Under the pieces are notes generated by a model. That model did no database searches. It was not told the DNA's origin and worked only from the letters and a program-made list of their open reading frames with translations. A DNA stretch of 64,000 nt, from positions 3,720,001-3,784,000 of the forward strand of contig NZ_CP013417.1 in assembly GCF_001524445.2 (NCBI RefSeq), read 5' to 3'. The DNA comes from Burkholderia savannae. GTDB taxonomy: Bacteria > Pseudomonadota > Gammaproteobacteria > Burkholderiales > Burkholderiaceae. This document shows, piece by piece, positions 55,035-64,000 of the stretch; the stretch's first letter is position 1, and the number at the start of each line of letters is the position of its first letter. The position numbers were made by a program, and so were the translations under genes.

Positions 55035-56795
55035 TCAGAATTGCGCCGTAAGCTGAAATCCCAGCGTGACGCGCGCGGTCTCGAAACCTGAAGGCTTGTA
55101 GACAGGTGTACCAGCAAAGAGGTCGTAAGCGTATGCGCCGAAGCGCGTCGATACGCTGCCCTTCACGCCGATCACGGCTCCGGCGAGCTGCGTGCCGACC
55201 AACGCGACCGGTTCCGGTCCCCACACGCGGCCGTAATCCAGACCCGCATAGGCTGATAGCCCGGTCCGGGCGATTGGGGCCTGCAACTCATTACGCCAGT
55301 AGAACCCACGTGATGCCGCCAGCAGCCTTTCGCCGTCGAATCCCCGCACGGTATAACGGCTGCCGATCGTAACGCTGTCGAGGTACGAAACAGTGTTGCC
55401 CGTGTACTGACCATGAAAGGTCGTCACGTATTTGAACGGCTGCGTACCGATGACGAACGGTGTCGACAGATTCGCATCGAGCACGACCATCTTGAATCGG
55501 TAAGTCTGTCCACCCTCCACCGCGAACATGCTGTCGGTCGAGCCGAGCCAACCCAAGCCCTGACGATAAGCAAGCGAGCCGTCGAACTGCGAAGAGCCAA
55601 AATAGTGCCGGTCGTTCAGCACGAATTCGAGAAAGGTCGCGTTCTGGTGCGACGACGGTATCGTCGTGCCTTCGATGAAGCTGTCCCCGAAGCGTCGCGT
55701 CAGGCGAACCTGTGCACCGAAAACATCGTTCCGGCTGCGCGCCAACACGCGATTGAGCCGGAAGTCGACCGTCTTCATATTGCCGCTCGCAACGAACGTT
55801 TGGTTCACGGCCGCGAGCGGCTGGAAATACGTGCTGGTATAGGCCGATAGCGTACCGGTCCAGTATCCCCAGGGAATCGAGTAGAACGCGTTCCAGCCGT
55901 GCGAACCGAAGCGCTTGTCTCCGAATTCCAGATCCTGGTTGAAGCCGACGTTGAAGATGTCGTTGAGACCCAGCGGGTTGTCGATGCCAAGCGACACATT
56001 GCCTTGCAGCTTGCCGGTCGCGCGCGTACCGGAATTGTCGATGGATGCAACGACGGTCCATGGTTTGCCGCGCTTCGCGTCGAGCACGACATCGCTTTCG
56101 CCGGGCCTATCTCCCGGGGCGATCCGCATCGACACATCCTGACTTGAGACGCGCTTCATTTGCTCAAGCCCTTGTTCGATATCGCGCAGGTTCAACACGT
56201 CGCCGTCGCGAGTCGGGAACGCGGTCTTCCACGTTCCACGCAACTTATCGTCCTCGAAACGCACGTGACGGATCACGCCCGGAATCAGGGCAAGCTTCAA
56301 TGTGCCAGTGGACAAATCCTGCTCGGGCACGAGTACGCGGGTCGTGATGTAGCCGCGTGCGAGGATGGCCTGCGATAGTCCCTTGACGATCAGGTCGACG
56401 CCTTGCTTGCCGACACATTGCCCGGCGTAGTGCGCGAGCCAGTCGCGCGCAAAGGCGAAGCGATCCATCGGCAAGGCGGATGCGCCCTGCACCTTCGCGG
56501 CGGCCGGTAACGAGTCGGGCACGTCGAGCGCGAAACGATCGATTCGAAAGCACGGTGTTTCGGCAGGCAATACCGGGTAGGCTTCCGGGCTCGGCACGTC
56601 CGAGCGCACGCCCGGCGCTTGCACAGTGGCATCGCGCTGCTGGGCGTCACGGCGCTGTTGAACTTGCTGATTCTGCTCCGCGTTCGCGCGGGCAGCAGCG
56701 GCCTGGTCGATCGTAGCGGGTGTCTGTTGTGCCTGCGCGGCAAGCGTAATCAAGGCAGTAATTGGCAAGACCGCAAACCGCGTAGCCGTAGTCAT
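55035..56795 (-). CDS. bcpB: two-partner secretion outer-membrane transporter of the CDI system
   Basis: A 586-residue TpsB (ShlB/FhaC) family protein that exports BcpA/CdiA. A signal peptide ends near AAQAQQ. A Gln/Arg-rich helix (residues 30-55) follows, then the POTRA region FRIDRFALDVPDSLP...GRGYITTRVLVPEQDL style (here ARGYITTRVLVPEQDLSTGTL). The beta-barrel contains the loop-6 motif VRGF (483-486) in SRYTVRGFDGERLLAASRG, and the chain ends in LGFQLTAQF with terminal Phe. It lies downstream of the toxin and immunity genes, the Burkholderia bcpA-I-(O)-B order and not the enterobacterial BAI order. Confidence 0.93.
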   Translation of the reverse strand: MTTATRFAVLPITALITLAAQAQQTPATIDQAAAARANAEQNQQVQQRRDAQQRDATVQAPGVRSDVPSPEAYPVLPAETPCFRIDRFALDVPDSLPAAAKVQGASALPMDRFAFARDWLAHYAGQCVGKQGVDLIVKGLSQAILARGYITTRVLVPEQDLSTGTLKLALIPGVIRHVRFEDDKLRGTWKTAFPTRDGDVLNLRDIEQGLEQMKRVSSQDVSMRIAPGDRPGESDVVLDAKRGKPWTVVASIDNSGTRATGKLQGNVSLGIDNPLGLNDIFNVGFNQDLEFGDKRFGSHGWNAFYSIPWGYWTGTLSAYTSTYFQPLAAVNQTFVASGNMKTVDFRLNRVLARSRNDVFGAQVRLTRRFGDSFIEGTTIPSSHQNATFLEFVLNDRHYFGSSQFDGSLAYRQGLGWLGSTDSMFAVEGGQTYRFKMVVLDANLSTPFVIGTQPFKYVTTFHGQYTGNTVSYLDSVTIGSRYTVRGFDGERLLAASRGFYWRNELQAPIARTGLSAYAGLDYGRVWGPEPVALVGTQLAGAVIGVKGSVSTRFGAYAYDLFAGTPVYKPSGFETARVTLGFQLTAQF

Positions 56796-56866
56796 TTATA
56801 TATAAACCGCAAGATATTCGCCAATCACATAGCGATCGCGCGCGGGTGAGTACATGCGCGCCATCA

Positions 56867-57112
56867 CTACTCTGAAATCCCCAAATTTGATGGGAGACCC
56901 ATTACGAAATTCGCTCGTTGACCATATTGGGGCGCCAATTCACGAATACTCTTCGACAGAGACACCCTTTCAGAGTCCGACATTTTTTGCAATTCATTGC
57001 CAATTTGCTCCAGAAACCCTATGGCCGCATCCGAATCGATAATGTTCTCGCCGGAATATTCCAAAAAGATCGAAACATCAACAATCACTCTTGCAAAACA
57101 GTCATTTTTCAT
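56867..57112 (-). CDS. second immunity-like small protein in the CDI locus
   Basis: An 81-residue soluble protein: MKNDCFARVIVDVSIFLEYSGENIIDSDAAIGFLEQIGNEL, then KMSDSERVSLSKSIRELAPQYGQRANFVMGL. It is mostly helical and acidic, with no signal peptide or lipobox, so it does not look like BcpO. GC content is clearly below that of the core genes. It lies between bcpI and bcpB (71 bp before bcpB). The composition and place fit an orphan or auxiliary immunity protein. No strong ribosome binding site is seen. Confidence 0.65.
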   Translation of the reverse strand: MKNDCFARVIVDVSIFLEYSGENIIDSDAAIGFLEQIGNELQKMSDSERVSLSKSIRELAPQYGQRANFVMGLPSNLGISE

Positions 57113-57220
57113 TCGATGAAATTCACACTAATATCATCAAAATCAGATCACCCCCTTCATTGCAACCATTTTTTCGATCGCTAGATTTGACGCAAGGTCA
57201 ACCTCATCGAACACGTGCAA

Positions 57221-57520
57221 TCAATTTCGAGTTTCGGCAATCTTCCATTCGGAATCGATAGAAGCCCTCCATGCATGCCAACCAATTGGAAGAGTGGCAA
57301 GTTCGAGCACTGACGGATCGATATCAGTAATATTTTTCAGACTCACCACCGATGCATCGCCCTCCTCCAATGCCTCGGTACGATTCGTATGAAATTGCCA
57401 CATTCCATCATCTCGGTCATGAGAAACATACGCAATCCAGTCTTGCCGATTCACGATTCTTTTGTCTGCAATAACGGCCGCGTTTTGCGGATCAGAAAAC
57501 GGCCACTTCTTTTTTTCCAT
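57221..57520 (-). CDS. bcpI: predicted CDI immunity protein
   Basis: A 99-residue acidic soluble protein, MEKKKWPFSDPQNAAVIADKRI, VNRQDWIAYVSHDRDDGMWQFHTN, then a C-terminal WHAWRASIDSEWKIAETRN. AGGAATTT precedes ATG 57520, which lies 11 bp after the toxin stop codon. Low GC relative to the core. Immunity genes of this system occupy exactly this position and are specific to their toxin tip. The family has no name I can give with confidence. Neutralisation of the HNH-like toxin is inferred from position. Confidence 0.8.
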   Translation of the reverse strand: MEKKKWPFSDPQNAAVIADKRIVNRQDWIAYVSHDRDDGMWQFHTNRTEALEEGDASVVSLKNITDIDPSVLELATLPIGWHAWRASIDSEWKIAETRN

Positions 57521-57531
57521 GATTTAAATTC

Positions 57532-60500
57532 CTATTTAGGCGGCTTATTCGACTTATCTCGATTCTGCTCCCGAGACAAAACTTGCGCATTACTATAGCT
57601 ATTGGTACCCGCCGGAGCACTCGAATCTGCCGGATTCTTTGCCACAATATGGTCGATTTGAACCTCATTGGGAGGCGGAGTGACCCCCTTTTGACTTTTG
57701 CTCGCCGGCACTAGCAGCGTCCCATCTAGATCAGACCTCAATTCGCCACCATTGTTAGCCATGTTCTGTTCAATGATGTTTTTCTTCTGCGTTGCCGTGA
57801 AATTTTTCCCCGGCCCAACACTCGAGGAATCGGTAAGGTTCGAATATGGGCCATTTCCAGTTGCACCGTTCGCATTAGCATTGGCGTCATCCCCACCATT
57901 ATTCGACAGGATTGCATTGGACGGCGCGCCTCGCGAACCCGTCAACGAAGCGTTCGCTGCCTGTTCCATAGAGGAATTTACCAACACTGTACCTGGACCG
58001 GCTATCGGCGGCTCGCCCCCCTTCGACCCCAAGACCGTGTTGACCCCATTCGCTACGCTCTGAGAGATCAACTGGGCTGGCGACTGCGACATCTTGTCCT
58101 GAGCGTCGCGCTTCATCAACGTGCCGAACTGGCTCGCGGCTGAATCGACAGCATCACCAATCGCGTTTCCGATGGCATTTCGTACGCCAGCGACCGTATT
58201 CACCGCGCCAACGCCGGCGGCCACCGCTTGATTGATTAGTCCCTGAAGCCCGGTCGCCTTCGCCTGCGCATCCTTGTTGTTGGCGTCGTTACCTGCGTTG
58301 TAAAGCTGCACATTCGACGCCATCGCCGCGCCTGCGCTACCGCCAACCAATGCGCCACCAACCGTTGCCGCGACGTTCGCAGCGATGTTGCCGACCAGCG
58401 ACGAGCCGGTCGTATCGCCGACCGATTTACTGATCTTCTCAGCCTGGTTCGCCAGCAGTGATGACGTGCCGGCTCCCGCTGCCCCACCAATCGCCGTGAG
58501 CGCGCTGCCGCCGCCGAGCCCGCCGATCAGTGCACCGCCGCCCATTTGCAGTTCCGCGCGCGACGCTCCGCCTTCCATCCAGCCCTTGGCTTCGTTCAAC
58601 GCCGCCTGTGCGCCCGCCAAATCGCCAGCCTTATAGGCTTTGTCAGCCGCGTCCAATGCTGCGTCGCGCTTGTGGTCGGCATACAGACCGATCGCCTGCG
58701 ACACCGTCTGCCCGGCCGCCTGGGCGGCGTTCATCGTGTCAGCCTGCTGCGACAGCATCTTTTGTACATCAGGCGTCTTCGAAACGGTCCCGTTCAGATT
58801 CGTCGTGTCGCGGTTCAGGTTCGCGACGTCCTGCGTCTGCTCGCCCGGCTTCGTGATATTGATCGTGCCGGCGCTCACCGCGCTCTTCGTCGTCGCGCTC
58901 TGGTCGCCGCTGTCGTTCTGGAACACCATCGGCGTGACGCCACCCGAACCCGATACCGACGACGGCCCAACTGCCTTGGTGCTTACCCCAACTGACGCGC
59001 CAGCGCTAAAGCCCGCACTGTTCGCGCTGTAGTGCGAGTGGTTCTCGATGTCGCTCGTCGTGAGCGTGCCCGTCGTCAGACTGTTCTTCGACGCATCGGC
59101 CGTGCTGGCGATATACGCGCCCTTCAGGTCGGTGTTGCCCTTCACGGTCACGTCGAACCCGCCCGAGCCCGCCTGGATACCTGCCTGCTCATTCACGCCC
59201 GCATAGTTACCGTCCGCGTGGCCGTTCTGTGCACTGAAACTAGCCCCGCCGCCGGTCTGGCTGATCGTGAAGCCGCCGCCCGCGCTCGACTGATGCGCGG
59301 CGCTCACGGTCGTATCCTGGACGCTCGCCACGTTCAGGTTGCCGCCCACGTCGGCCACGACCTTGTTCGCGTTCACGTTCGCGCCGATCACGTTCGTGTC
59401 GCCGCCGCTCACGATGGTCGCGGTCTGGCTGGCGTTGATGTGCGTGTTGTTCTGGATCGCCGCATCCGAATTGCCGTCGCCGTGTGCGCGCTGCATCGAT
59501 GCGGACACGCCGATGCCATTCGTGCCGATCGACACGCCGACGCTCGACCCAGACGACGAGTTCGAACTCTGCGTTTTGTCCGTATCGGTCGTATTGACGA
59601 GATTGACCTGATTGTTCGCGATCAGCGCCACGTTGGCCGCGTTCACGTTCGAGCCCGCGATCGTGATGTTGCCGTCCTTCGGCGTGCCGTTGCCCGTCGC
59701 AATCAGCTTCGCGTTGCCTCCCGCATTGATGCTTGAGCCACGCTGAATCGTCTGGTCTTCCGACGACTGCATCGAACTATGGCTCGAACCAACGCTTACC
59801 TGCACACCGATGCTCGGAGCCTGCGGCCCCTTCGCGCCGTTCAACAGCGCTGCGCCGCCCATGCCGCCGAATGCCACGTCGCCGGCCGCCGCGATGCTAT
59901 GGAGCGCCGACGCGCGGCCGTTGCTGTCCTTCGCCGATTCGCGCGCGGCCTGCGTCTCGCTGATCGCATTGTTGATCGCATCGCCCACTGAGCCCGACAG
60001 GCCGACCGTCAGCCCGCTCTTGCTGGTCTGCTGCTGTTGCGCTTGATGTGTCGTGTCGGTGGCCGAATCGATCACGATATTCGCGGCCGTCCCGGTCACG
60101 TCCTTGCCCGCGACCAGATCGCTGCCTTGCACGTGCAGCGTATTGCCCGCGTTAACGGTCAGATTACCGTCGACCGAACCGACCGTACTCGCGTAGTTCG
60201 TGACGTTCGACACCTGATTCTGCTGCGCGAGCTTGCTGTTGCCGACCGAGAAAGACAGGCCGCCGCCCGACATCAAGCCCGAGTGCTGTTCCTGATAGGT
60301 GGTCGACGACTGGCTGGTGTTCTGCGAAGTCGTCACGTTCACATCGTGCGCCGCGTTCAGCGCCACATCGTGCGTGCCGACGACCGTACTACCCTGGATG
60401 TTGATGTCCTTGCCGCTGCCGATCGACACGCCGTCCGCCGAAATCAGGCTGCCGTTCGCCACCGTGCTGCTCGCGTCCTGGCTGCTGGCGATTTTTGTGC

Positions 60501-63500
60501 CGCTCACGACGCCGCTACGGCTATGCGTCTCGCGTGAGTTGTACACGTGCGTTTCAGTCGCGGCCCCGACATTCACATCGCCGGCCGCGAGCAGGTTCGC
60601 ATCGCCTTTCTTCAGGTCGATCGTGCTGCCGATGACGTTGATGTCCTTGCCCGACACTACATTCAGCGTATCGCCGCCCTTGACGGTCGTACCCGTCAGC
60701 GCCTGGTCCGATCCATGCCGGGTTTCCGCATAGCTGCGATTCCCCTGGTCGCCCGAGCTGTTGGCGTTGATGGTCGACGTGACGCTCGCCGCACCGAAGG
60801 TCACGTTCCCCTTGGCCGCGATCGTGCCGCCCTGGCCGAAGTCGAGCTGCGCACCTTGCGCGGTCAAGTCACCGCCCACACCGATGGCCGATTTGCCGCC
60901 GACGTTCACGGTGCTGCCGGTCGCGCTGTTGAGGTCCGTATCCGACACGCCGTTCGCACGCTGCACGACCTTGTGTTCGCCGGTCTGCTGCACGCCGAGA
61001 TTCCAGTTCCCGCCAATATTGGCGTTCAGGTTCCCGCCGACATTCAGGTTGCCCGCGTTCTGCTGGAAATCGCCGCCGGTCTTGATCGACGCGTCGCCGG
61101 CCACGTTCAGGTTCGCGGCCGGCCCGAGCGTCGTCTTGTCGCTCGTCGCGCCATCGCGGCTCACCTGGTGCGTCGTCTGCGTCGCGGTATCCAGAATCAG
61201 CTTGTTGCCCGCGTTCAGGTCGAGGCTGCCGGCCTTCACATTGGCCGACGTAAGATCCACGTTGCCCGTCGTATCGAGCGACATCAGCCCGCCGCTTTGC
61301 AGTGCGCCGAACGCGTTGTCGATCTGCTTGCCCTGAAGCGCGAGCGTCGTGTCCGCCTTCACGGTGCCGCTGTTCGTGAAGACCTGCGTATTCTTCAAGT
61401 CGATATTACCGGCCGTGATCAGCGGGCCGTTCGCGTTCTGCTGATCGGCCTTCGCCAGATATACGACCGGCACGAGAACTTGCTGACCGCCAACCGTCTC
61501 GGTCTGCATGATGATCACGTTGGTCGTGAGCGCAGCCACCTGCTGCGCCGACAGGCTCATGCCGAGCGGCAAGTTCAGCGACTTCGACAATTCCGCGCCC
61601 GCGAGCATCAACGACTGATACATGCCCTGAAGGTCCGTATACGGGCCCAATACCGCCTTGCCCGTCAGTTGCGTGACCTGGTTACGCACGAGCTGCTGCT
61701 CGTAGAATCCATCTCCAAGGCGCTTCTCGGTCGTCAGCGGATTCACGCCGATCTGGTTCAGGTAATAGTCGCTCGACAGGAAATTGTTCATTCGAGTGAA
61801 CGCGGGGTTCGTCTCGATGAGGTATGTCGGGTTCGGGGCAGGGTTCGGCCGGTACAGGCCGCCTTGCGGAATCGTCAGGTTGTTCAGCACGTTCACGGCG
61901 GTCGCGCTTGCGATGACCGGATCGACCCAGGTGGGCGTACCGCCCTTGATCGCGGCGGATCCCGATTGCGTGCCGCTCGCGTTGCCGCTCACCGTCCCGA
62001 TCGTCAGTCCCGGCACGGCCTGACCGGGCAGCAAGCCGAGCGACGGAATGGTCGCATTGGCCGCCGTGTTGTTCACGCTCACGCCGTTGCCCGAGATCGT
62101 GCCGTTCGCGCCCCAGGTCGAGCGATAGTCGGGCAGGCTGTACTGCCTCACGTCGGCAGGAGCCGCTTGCGTATAGCCCCCCGGTCCGCCAACGAACGGC
62201 TTGTCGCCGAACGGCAAGGTCCAGTTGTGTTCCGAGTTGTCGTAGTTGTTGTAGTGGTAGTAGCCGGAATACGTGACCGTTACGCCCGGCGCTTGCTGGC
62301 CCGTCGCGCCCCAGCCGTCCATATCGAGACTCACGGGCTGCTTGATGTTGCCGACCGCCGTCACGCTGCTCCAGTAGTTCTGGAATGTCTTGACCGTCGA
62401 CGCGTCGAGATCGCCGCCCGACGCGATCTGCGCGCCCGGGCTCAGCTTCGTCACCGTGTTGGCTACCGCCTTGCCCTCGTAGGTCGTGTACTGATAACCG
62501 CTGTTCCACTGGCCGCCGTTCGGCGGTACCGTGAAGACCCCGCCCGGCTGCAATTTGAGCGCGGCGATGATCGGCGCGGGATCGTAATCGGGGTAATTCG
62601 GATCGTGGAACAGGTTGATCCAGTGCACGTCCTGACCACTACAGGCCGCGATGTAGTAAGCGGCGCACCCCGACATGCTGATGCCGAGCTGTTGCAGCAA
62701 TGCAGGATCAACCTGGTTCGTGTTGCCCGAGGTCTGCATCACGCGCCGCGTGTTCGTGACCTTGTCGGCGTGCAGTTCCATCGAAGCGCCCGATTGGATC
62801 GCCGCCGACGAATTGTTGATCAACGCCGCGTTCGTATAGTTGCCGTTCGCATCCTTGCCGCCCGCCAAAGCCACTTTGCCGAGCCCGAATATCGTCGCGG
62901 TCGGCATCGAATCGCCCAGCGTCGTGTCGTCGCGGTTCTCGATGTCGTGCGCCAGAATTTCGAGCAGGCCCGACGTGTTCGATGCGCCGATCAGCGCGAC
63001 AGGGCCGAGGTTCGACACCGTGCCGCTCGCCTGGACGGCGACGCTGCCGCCAACCATCGCGCCGTAGTTCGTCAGGTCGCCCGAATGCGTACTGAGCAGG
63101 CTACCGGCCGTCATCGCCCCCGTGTTGACGATGTTGCCGGCGTTGACCGTCAGATTGTGGACCGATTGCAGGTTCGCGCTGTTGGCGAACGTGCCCGACA
63201 ACGTGAAGGTCAGGTCGTGACCGATGTTGAACTGCGTTTGCGGCGTGGTCGTGAAGTCGCCTTGCAGGTTCATCGTCGCGTCGTGTGCCGCGCTGTATGC
63301 GCCACCGCCGAGCAACGTCGAAGCCGCTACCGTCAGGTCACGTGTCGAGCTGATCGAACCATTGGCGTTCGAGATCGCGCCCGTCGTCGTAACATCCACG
63401 TCGCCGGTCGAGTTCGCGACGTCGCCTAATTGCCCGCCGGAATTGTCGACCGTATCACCTTTAACATGGAGCGATCCGCCCATCAACTGGCCGCCCTGCG

Positions 63501-64000
63501 TGTTCGAAATCGCACTCGCGGCGATCGTCACATCACCCTGGCCGGTCATCTGCCCCATGCCGGCGACGCCGCCCGCATGGCTGTTCACGATCTGGCTGCC
63601 GCCTTGCACGTTCATCGCGCCGCTGCCGAAGTCGTGCACCGCGCCATCGGTGTTGTCGATCGACGCGGCCTGAATCGACAGCGTGCTCGTGTCGCCCGCC
63701 GTGCCCGCCTCGATGTGCCCTTGCTGGTTCGACAGCGCCCCGTTGCCGATGATCGACAGCGCCGCGTTGGAGCGCATCAGGCCCTGAGCGTTGTTCATCG
63801 CCCCGGCGATCGTGGCCGCCAGACCCAGTTTCGCCGCGATGACGCCGCTACCATTGTCCAGACTGCCGGCCTTCACGATGGCCTGTCCGTTGGTGCCGAT
63901 CGTGCCGCCGATATTTTGCAAAGCCCCCGCGCCATTGCCCGGCGTGAGCGTCAGCGTGCCGGTGCCGCCATGCGTGATGGTGCCTTTCGAGTTGTCCAGG
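57532..64000 (-). CDS. bcpA: BcpA/CdiA-type contact-dependent inhibition toxin, 5' end missing
   Basis: 2,155 codons are present and the frame runs open off the right edge, so the signal peptide and TPS secretion domain lie outside. The visible part is a filamentous-haemagglutinin stalk with many ~20-residue beta-helix repeats (GGNLNVASVQDTT, GKDINIQGSTVVG), type-2 haemagglutinin repeats and the AAQQVAALTTNVIIM segment. The junction NVQLYN (58297-58314) matches the Burkholderia N-x-(E/Q)-L-Y-N border. The 254-residue toxic tip after it ends in VQIDHIVAKNP...SYSNAQVLSREQNRDKSNKPPK, an HNH-endonuclease-like motif. The protein is exported by BcpB and delivered to neighbouring cells. Confidence 0.93.
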   Translation of the reverse strand, partial: LDNSKGTITHGGTGTLTLTPGNGAGALQNIGGTIGTNGQAIVKAGSLDNGSGVIAAKLGLAATIAGAMNNAQGLMRSNAALSIIGNGALSNQQGHIEAGTAGDTSTLSIQAASIDNTDGAVHDFGSGAMNVQGGSQIVNSHAGGVAGMGQMTGQGDVTIAASAISNTQGGQLMGGSLHVKGDTVDNSGGQLGDVANSTGDVDVTTTGAISNANGSISSTRDLTVAASTLLGGGAYSAAHDATMNLQGDFTTTPQTQFNIGHDLTFTLSGTFANSANLQSVHNLTVNAGNIVNTGAMTAGSLLSTHSGDLTNYGAMVGGSVAVQASGTVSNLGPVALIGASNTSGLLEILAHDIENRDDTTLGDSMPTATIFGLGKVALAGGKDANGNYTNAALINNSSAAIQSGASMELHADKVTNTRRVMQTSGNTNQVDPALLQQLGISMSGCAAYYIAACSGQDVHWINLFHDPNYPDYDPAPIIAALKLQPGGVFTVPPNGGQWNSGYQYTTYEGKAVANTVTKLSPGAQIASGGDLDASTVKTFQNYWSSVTAVGNIKQPVSLDMDGWGATGQQAPGVTVTYSGYYHYNNYDNSEHNWTLPFGDKPFVGGPGGYTQAAPADVRQYSLPDYRSTWGANGTISGNGVSVNNTAANATIPSLGLLPGQAVPGLTIGTVSGNASGTQSGSAAIKGGTPTWVDPVIASATAVNVLNNLTIPQGGLYRPNPAPNPTYLIETNPAFTRMNNFLSSDYYLNQIGVNPLTTEKRLGDGFYEQQLVRNQVTQLTGKAVLGPYTDLQGMYQSLMLAGAELSKSLNLPLGMSLSAQQVAALTTNVIIMQTETVGGQQVLVPVVYLAKADQQNANGPLITAGNIDLKNTQVFTNSGTVKADTTLALQGKQIDNAFGALQSGGLMSLDTTGNVDLTSANVKAGSLDLNAGNKLILDTATQTTHQVSRDGATSDKTTLGPAANLNVAGDASIKTGGDFQQNAGNLNVGGNLNANIGGNWNLGVQQTGEHKVVQRANGVSDTDLNSATGSTVNVGGKSAIGVGGDLTAQGAQLDFGQGGTIAAKGNVTFGAASVTSTINANSSGDQGNRSYAETRHGSDQALTGTTVKGGDTLNVVSGKDINVIGSTIDLKKGDANLLAAGDVNVGAATETHVYNSRETHSRSGVVSGTKIASSQDASSTVANGSLISADGVSIGSGKDINIQGSTVVGTHDVALNAAHDVNVTTSQNTSQSSTTYQEQHSGLMSGGGLSFSVGNSKLAQQNQVSNVTNYASTVGSVDGNLTVNAGNTLHVQGSDLVAGKDVTGTAANIVIDSATDTTHQAQQQQTSKSGLTVGLSGSVGDAINNAISETQAARESAKDSNGRASALHSIAAAGDVAFGGMGGAALLNGAKGPQAPSIGVQVSVGSSHSSMQSSEDQTIQRGSSINAGGNAKLIATGNGTPKDGNITIAGSNVNAANVALIANNQVNLVNTTDTDKTQSSNSSSGSSVGVSIGTNGIGVSASMQRAHGDGNSDAAIQNNTHINASQTATIVSGGDTNVIGANVNANKVVADVGGNLNVASVQDTTVSAAHQSSAGGGFTISQTGGGASFSAQNGHADGNYAGVNEQAGIQAGSGGFDVTVKGNTDLKGAYIASTADASKNSLTTGTLTTSDIENHSHYSANSAGFSAGASVGVSTKAVGPSSVSGSGGVTPMVFQNDSGDQSATTKSAVSAGTINITKPGEQTQDVANLNRDTTNLNGTVSKTPDVQKMLSQQADTMNAAQAAGQTVSQAIGLYADHKRDAALDAADKAYKAGDLAGAQAALNEAKGWMEGGASRAELQMGGGALIGGLGGGSALTAIGGAAGAGTSSLLANQAEKISKSVGDTTGSSLVGNIAANVAATVGGALVGGSAGAAMASNVQLYNAGNDANNKDAQAKATGLQGLINQAVAAGVGAVNTVAGVRNAIGNAIGDAVDSAASQFGTLMKRDAQDKMSQSPAQLISQSVANGVNTVLGSKGGEPPIAGPGTVLVNSSMEQAANASLTGSRGAPSNAILSNNGGDDANANANGATGNGPYSNLTDSSSVGPGKNFTATQKKNIIEQNMANNGGELRSDLDGTLLVPASKSQKGVTPPPNEVQIDHIVAKNPADSSAPAGTNSYSNAQVLSREQNRDKSNKPPK
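58297..58314 (-). other. NVQLYN junction of the BcpA toxin tip
   Basis: Codons for Asn-Val-Gln-Leu-Tyr-Asn fit the N-x-(E/Q)-L-Y-N motif that separates the conserved BcpA stalk from the exchangeable toxin tip in Burkholderia. Sequence downstream of it (58296 to 57532) is expected to vary between strains together with the immunity gene. Confidence 0.85.

Noticed and set aside
57698..58063. Plus-strand 121-codon frame inside the toxin tip region
   Set aside because: Antisense to the bcpA tip, no ribosome binding site, and the bcpA frame is continuous through it.
60547..63429. 960-codon plus-strand open frame opposite bcpA
   Set aside because: Antisense shadow of the repetitive BcpA stalk; composition is Arg/Val/Ala without any domain.

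Overview
The window is GC-rich (roughly two thirds G+C) and densely coded. Gene content points to a Burkholderia chromosome, most likely of the pseudomallei/thailandensis group. The evidence is a DUF4148 protein, a BcpA-type contact-dependent inhibition toxin carrying the Burkholderia NxQLYN junction, hopanoid glycosyltransferase genes, a streptavidin-family protein, and many 6 to 9 bp simple repeats. The species assignment is inference from gene content and not a database match.

Layout. Positions 1-8600 hold a truncated secreted protein, a bile-acid/sodium-symporter-like transporter, a chemoreceptor, and a LacI regulator - AGE-family sugar isomerase - PfkB kinase operon that looks built for mannose to fructose to fructose-6-phosphate. 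Positions 8.8-16.3 kb are housekeeping: a midA-like methyltransferase, an SDR that appears catalytically dead, folB, ttcA, glmU and glmS. An avidin-family gene follows at 16.3 kb. Positions 16.9-29.8 kb form a copper region. It has a CusCBA-F RND efflux operon on the minus strand, then lemA with two TPM-domain genes, then a plus-strand DUF2933 gene and copper P-type ATPase, and a convergent HMA chaperone. A near-consensus FNR/Anr box sits in front of the DUF2933-ATPase unit at the spacing expected of a class II activator site.

Positions 30-37.6 kb hold two uncharacterised envelope genes, argG, a decayed patch with a remnant of an RND pump, a DUF4148 protein and a glutathione reductase. Positions 37.9-53.4 kb include an NRAMP-related transporter with unusual metal-site motifs preceded by a 46-residue gene, a promoter with a 21-residue leader ORF, an OprB porin, hopanoid genes hpnI and hpnL, a secreted esterase-like protein, a trimeric porin, small metabolic genes, and a split chromate transporter divergent from a LysR regulator with an operator next to its start.

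From about 53.45 kb to the right edge the sequence changes character: AT-rich stretches, inverted repeats, a Tn3-type serine resolvase with a res-like site, and a complete 3' end of a contact-dependent growth inhibition locus on the minus strand. In transcription order this is bcpA (5' end outside the window), the immunity candidate bcpI, a second immunity-like gene, the transporter bcpB, and a small membrane protein. The BcpA C-terminal region after NVQLYN ends in an HNH-like nuclease motif. This toxin-immunity module is the most interesting system in the window. No tRNA, rRNA or CRISPR array was recognised.
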